A stretch of 64,000 nt of DNA from assembly GCF_019091135.1 (NCBI RefSeq), contig NZ_JAGXJW010000034.1:1-64000 (forward strand), written 5' to 3'. The position numbers were made by a program, and so were the translations under genes. The notes beneath the pieces are model-generated. The model ran no database searches, was not told the origin of the DNA, and saw only the letters and a list, made by a program, of their open reading frames with translations. Source of the stretch: Cohnella sp. GbtcB17. GTDB taxonomy: Bacteria; Bacillota; Bacilli; Paenibacillales; Paenibacillaceae. Shown one piece after another: positions 62,434 through 64,000 of the stretch (within the stretch, counting starts at the first letter, position 1; each line of letters opens with the position of its first letter).

Positions 62434-64000
62434 ATGAAAATCGACGACATGCGTGAAGAATTCATAGCCCCTTCCCCGTCGCTTCGTTCGGCTCCCTTCT
62501 GGTCCTGGAACGACAAGCTGGAGATCGATGAGCTGGTCCGCCAGATCGGGGAAATGAAGGCGCAGGGCATGGGCGGCTTCTTCATGCATTCCCGCGAAGG
62601 GCTGGAGACGGCATATATGGGCGAGGAATGGCTCGCCTGCATCGAAGCGTGCGTGCAGGAAGCGAAGCGGCTCGGTCTTCAGGCCTGGCTGTACGACGAA
62701 GACCGGTTCCCGTCTGGCGGCGCCGGAGGTACGGTCGCCGCAAAGGGCGACGCGTACCGGGCGAAGGCCGTCACGCTGGAGGCAATCGGCAAGGCGGATG
62801 CAGGCGCCGTTGCCGACAAGAGCGCCATCGCCGTCTTTTTGGCGAAGGCGGACGGCACGGAGCTGCTGCGCTGCGAGCGGATTGCGGCCGACGACCGGAC
62901 GGTCGCGCTCGGCGAAGGCGAGCTGTTGCTCGTCTTTCGCATGGAGATATCCGAACCGGACGAATGGTTCAACGACGAAGCGCCGGCCGACAATCTCAAT
63001 CCGGATTCAGTCGCCGCCTTTATCGAATCGACGTACGAGCCTTACCGGCTTACGGTCGGCGACGAGTTCGGGCAAGCCGTGCCGGGCATTTTCACGGACG
63101 AGCCCAATATCGCCGATTTCCGCTCGCCGCACGGCACGGACAGGGCGTGGCTGCCGTGGACGGACGGGTTCGCCGCTTTTTTCCGCGAGCGTCGGGGCTA
63201 CGACCTGCTGGACGAGATTCCGCTGCTGTTTTTTCAAGGGGAGCGCGCGCCGAAAATTCGCCACGACTACTGGCGAACGATCACGGAGCGGTTCGGGGAC
63301 GCTTATTCGCGGCAGCTGGGCGCATGGTGCGAGGCGCATGGCATCGCCTTGACCGGCCATTATCTCGTCGAACATAACCTGGGCATCGGCACGCGGCTGA
63401 ACGGGGCGGTCATGCCCCAGTACCGGTACCAGCAGGTGCCCGGCATCGATATATTGGAGGAGCGGACGGAGGAGTACTGGACCGTCAAGCAGTGTACGAG
63501 CGTCGCCAATCAGTACGGGAAGCGGCGGGTGCTGTCCGAGATGTACGGATGCGCCGGCTGGGAATTCACGTTCGAAGGGCAGAAGTGGGTCGGCGACTGG
63601 CAGTACGTCATGGGCGTGAACGCCCGCTGCCAGCATCTCGCGCTTTATTCGCTCAAGGGGTGCCGGAAGCGCGATTTCCCGCCGGCTTTCGGCTACAATA
63701 CGCCCTGGTGGAAATACAATCATGCGGTAGAGGACTATTTTGCGAGAATCGCCGCCGTGACGACACAGGGGCCGGCCGTTCGCGACGTGCTCGTGCTGCA
63801 TCCCTCCTCGACGGTATGGACGCTGGTAGGCTGCGATCCTTACCGCTATCTCGGCTGGGACGATCCGAGCCTGCTGGCGGCCAACCGGCTGGAGCGGCAA
63901 TGCGACGGCGTCGTCCGTGCGCTGCTGGGGTCGCATTACGACTTCGACTTCGGCGACGAGACGATAATGTCGGAGACCGCTTCGGCGGCGGGAGGGGCGC
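62434..64000 (+). CDS. Glycoside hydrolase, alpha-L-rhamnosidase-like (GH106-type), 5' part
   Basis: At least 522 residues, open at the right edge. The start is MKIDDMREEFIAPSPSLRSA, with PFWSWNDKLEIDELVRQIGE, GMGGFFMHSREGLETAYMGE and LQAWLYDEDRFPSGGAGG following. This opening is typical of large glycosyl hydrolases close to family GH106. Later segments (FTDEPNIADFRS, LTGHYLVEHNLG, SEMYGCAGWEFTFEGQKW) continue the TIM-barrel pattern, with candidate acidic residues in TDEPN and SEMYG. There is no signal peptide, so it acts on imported sugars. GAGGATG precedes the ATG. Confidence 0.75.
   Translation, partial: MKIDDMREEFIAPSPSLRSAPFWSWNDKLEIDELVRQIGEMKAQGMGGFFMHSREGLETAYMGEEWLACIEACVQEAKRLGLQAWLYDEDRFPSGGAGGTVAAKGDAYRAKAVTLEAIGKADAGAVADKSAIAVFLAKADGTELLRCERIAADDRTVALGEGELLLVFRMEISEPDEWFNDEAPADNLNPDSVAAFIESTYEPYRLTVGDEFGQAVPGIFTDEPNIADFRSPHGTDRAWLPWTDGFAAFFRERRGYDLLDEIPLLFFQGERAPKIRHDYWRTITERFGDAYSRQLGAWCEAHGIALTGHYLVEHNLGIGTRLNGAVMPQYRYQQVPGIDILEERTEEYWTVKQCTSVANQYGKRRVLSEMYGCAGWEFTFEGQKWVGDWQYVMGVNARCQHLALYSLKGCRKRDFPPAFGYNTPWWKYNHAVEDYFARIAAVTTQGPAVRDVLVLHPSSTVWTLVGCDPYRYLGWDDPSLLAANRLERQCDGVVRALLGSHYDFDFGDETIMSETASAAGGA

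Overview
The window reads as chromosomal DNA of a GC-rich, endospore-forming Bacillales bacterium, most likely in the Paenibacillaceae (Cohnella or Paenibacillus type). Supporting signs are strong AGGAGG-type ribosome binding sites, a T-box thrS leader, the Firmicute order ydcC-alr-ndoAI-ndoA, the sporulation-linked trio tex-cmpA-sprT, and a YesM/YesN-regulated carbohydrate locus. The genus is inferred from gene content and style, not from a marker gene.

Layout. 1-2756: the start of an OmpR-type response regulator (leftward, cut by the window edge), then a T-box riboswitch and thrS. 3003-27389: a phage-derived island inserted between thrS and ydcC. It encodes a very acidic 41-residue protein, a single-subunit RNA polymerase of the YonO/eukaryotic-RdRP type (D-x-D-G-D motif), and a siphovirus-like tail module: tube, chaperone-like protein, tape measure, Dit, Tal, FN3 appendage, large fibre and Asp-box protein. 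It ends with a holin/C39-peptidase lysis set. No capsid, portal, terminase, integrase or repressor gene is present. The best reading is a domesticated, non-contractile phage-tail-like particle (F-type tailocin) with its own RNA polymerase. This is the most interesting part of the window.

27503-35607: core genes, namely a ydcC-like lipoprotein, alr, the EndoAI/EndoA (MazEF) module, a TetR regulator, tex, cmpA, a small unknown gene and a SprT-like metalloprotein. 35689-39137: two tRNA clusters (Asn-Ser and Glu-Lys-Leu) around a 51-bp tandem repeat, an FAD oxidoreductase and corA. 39187-41414: a degraded zone with an integrase relic lacking its catalytic tyrosine, a small membrane protein, a sulfatase remnant and a solute-binding-protein pseudogene.

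41434-64000: carbohydrate metabolism. An IclR regulator, an SDR and an FAH-family hydrolase share a candidate operator. A YesM/YesN two-component pair, an AraC regulator and a medium-chain dehydrogenase lie opposite a rightward locus. That locus encodes a CUT1-type sugar ABC importer without an ATPase, a beta-propeller glycosidase-like protein, an M81 (MlrC-like) metallopeptidase, an IlvD/Edd dehydratase, an SDR, a secreted right-handed beta-helix protein with two DUF4082-like repeats, and a large glycoside hydrolase that runs off the end. Together they suggest uptake and non-phosphorylative breakdown of a plant polysaccharide fragment, possibly rhamnose- or uronate-containing.
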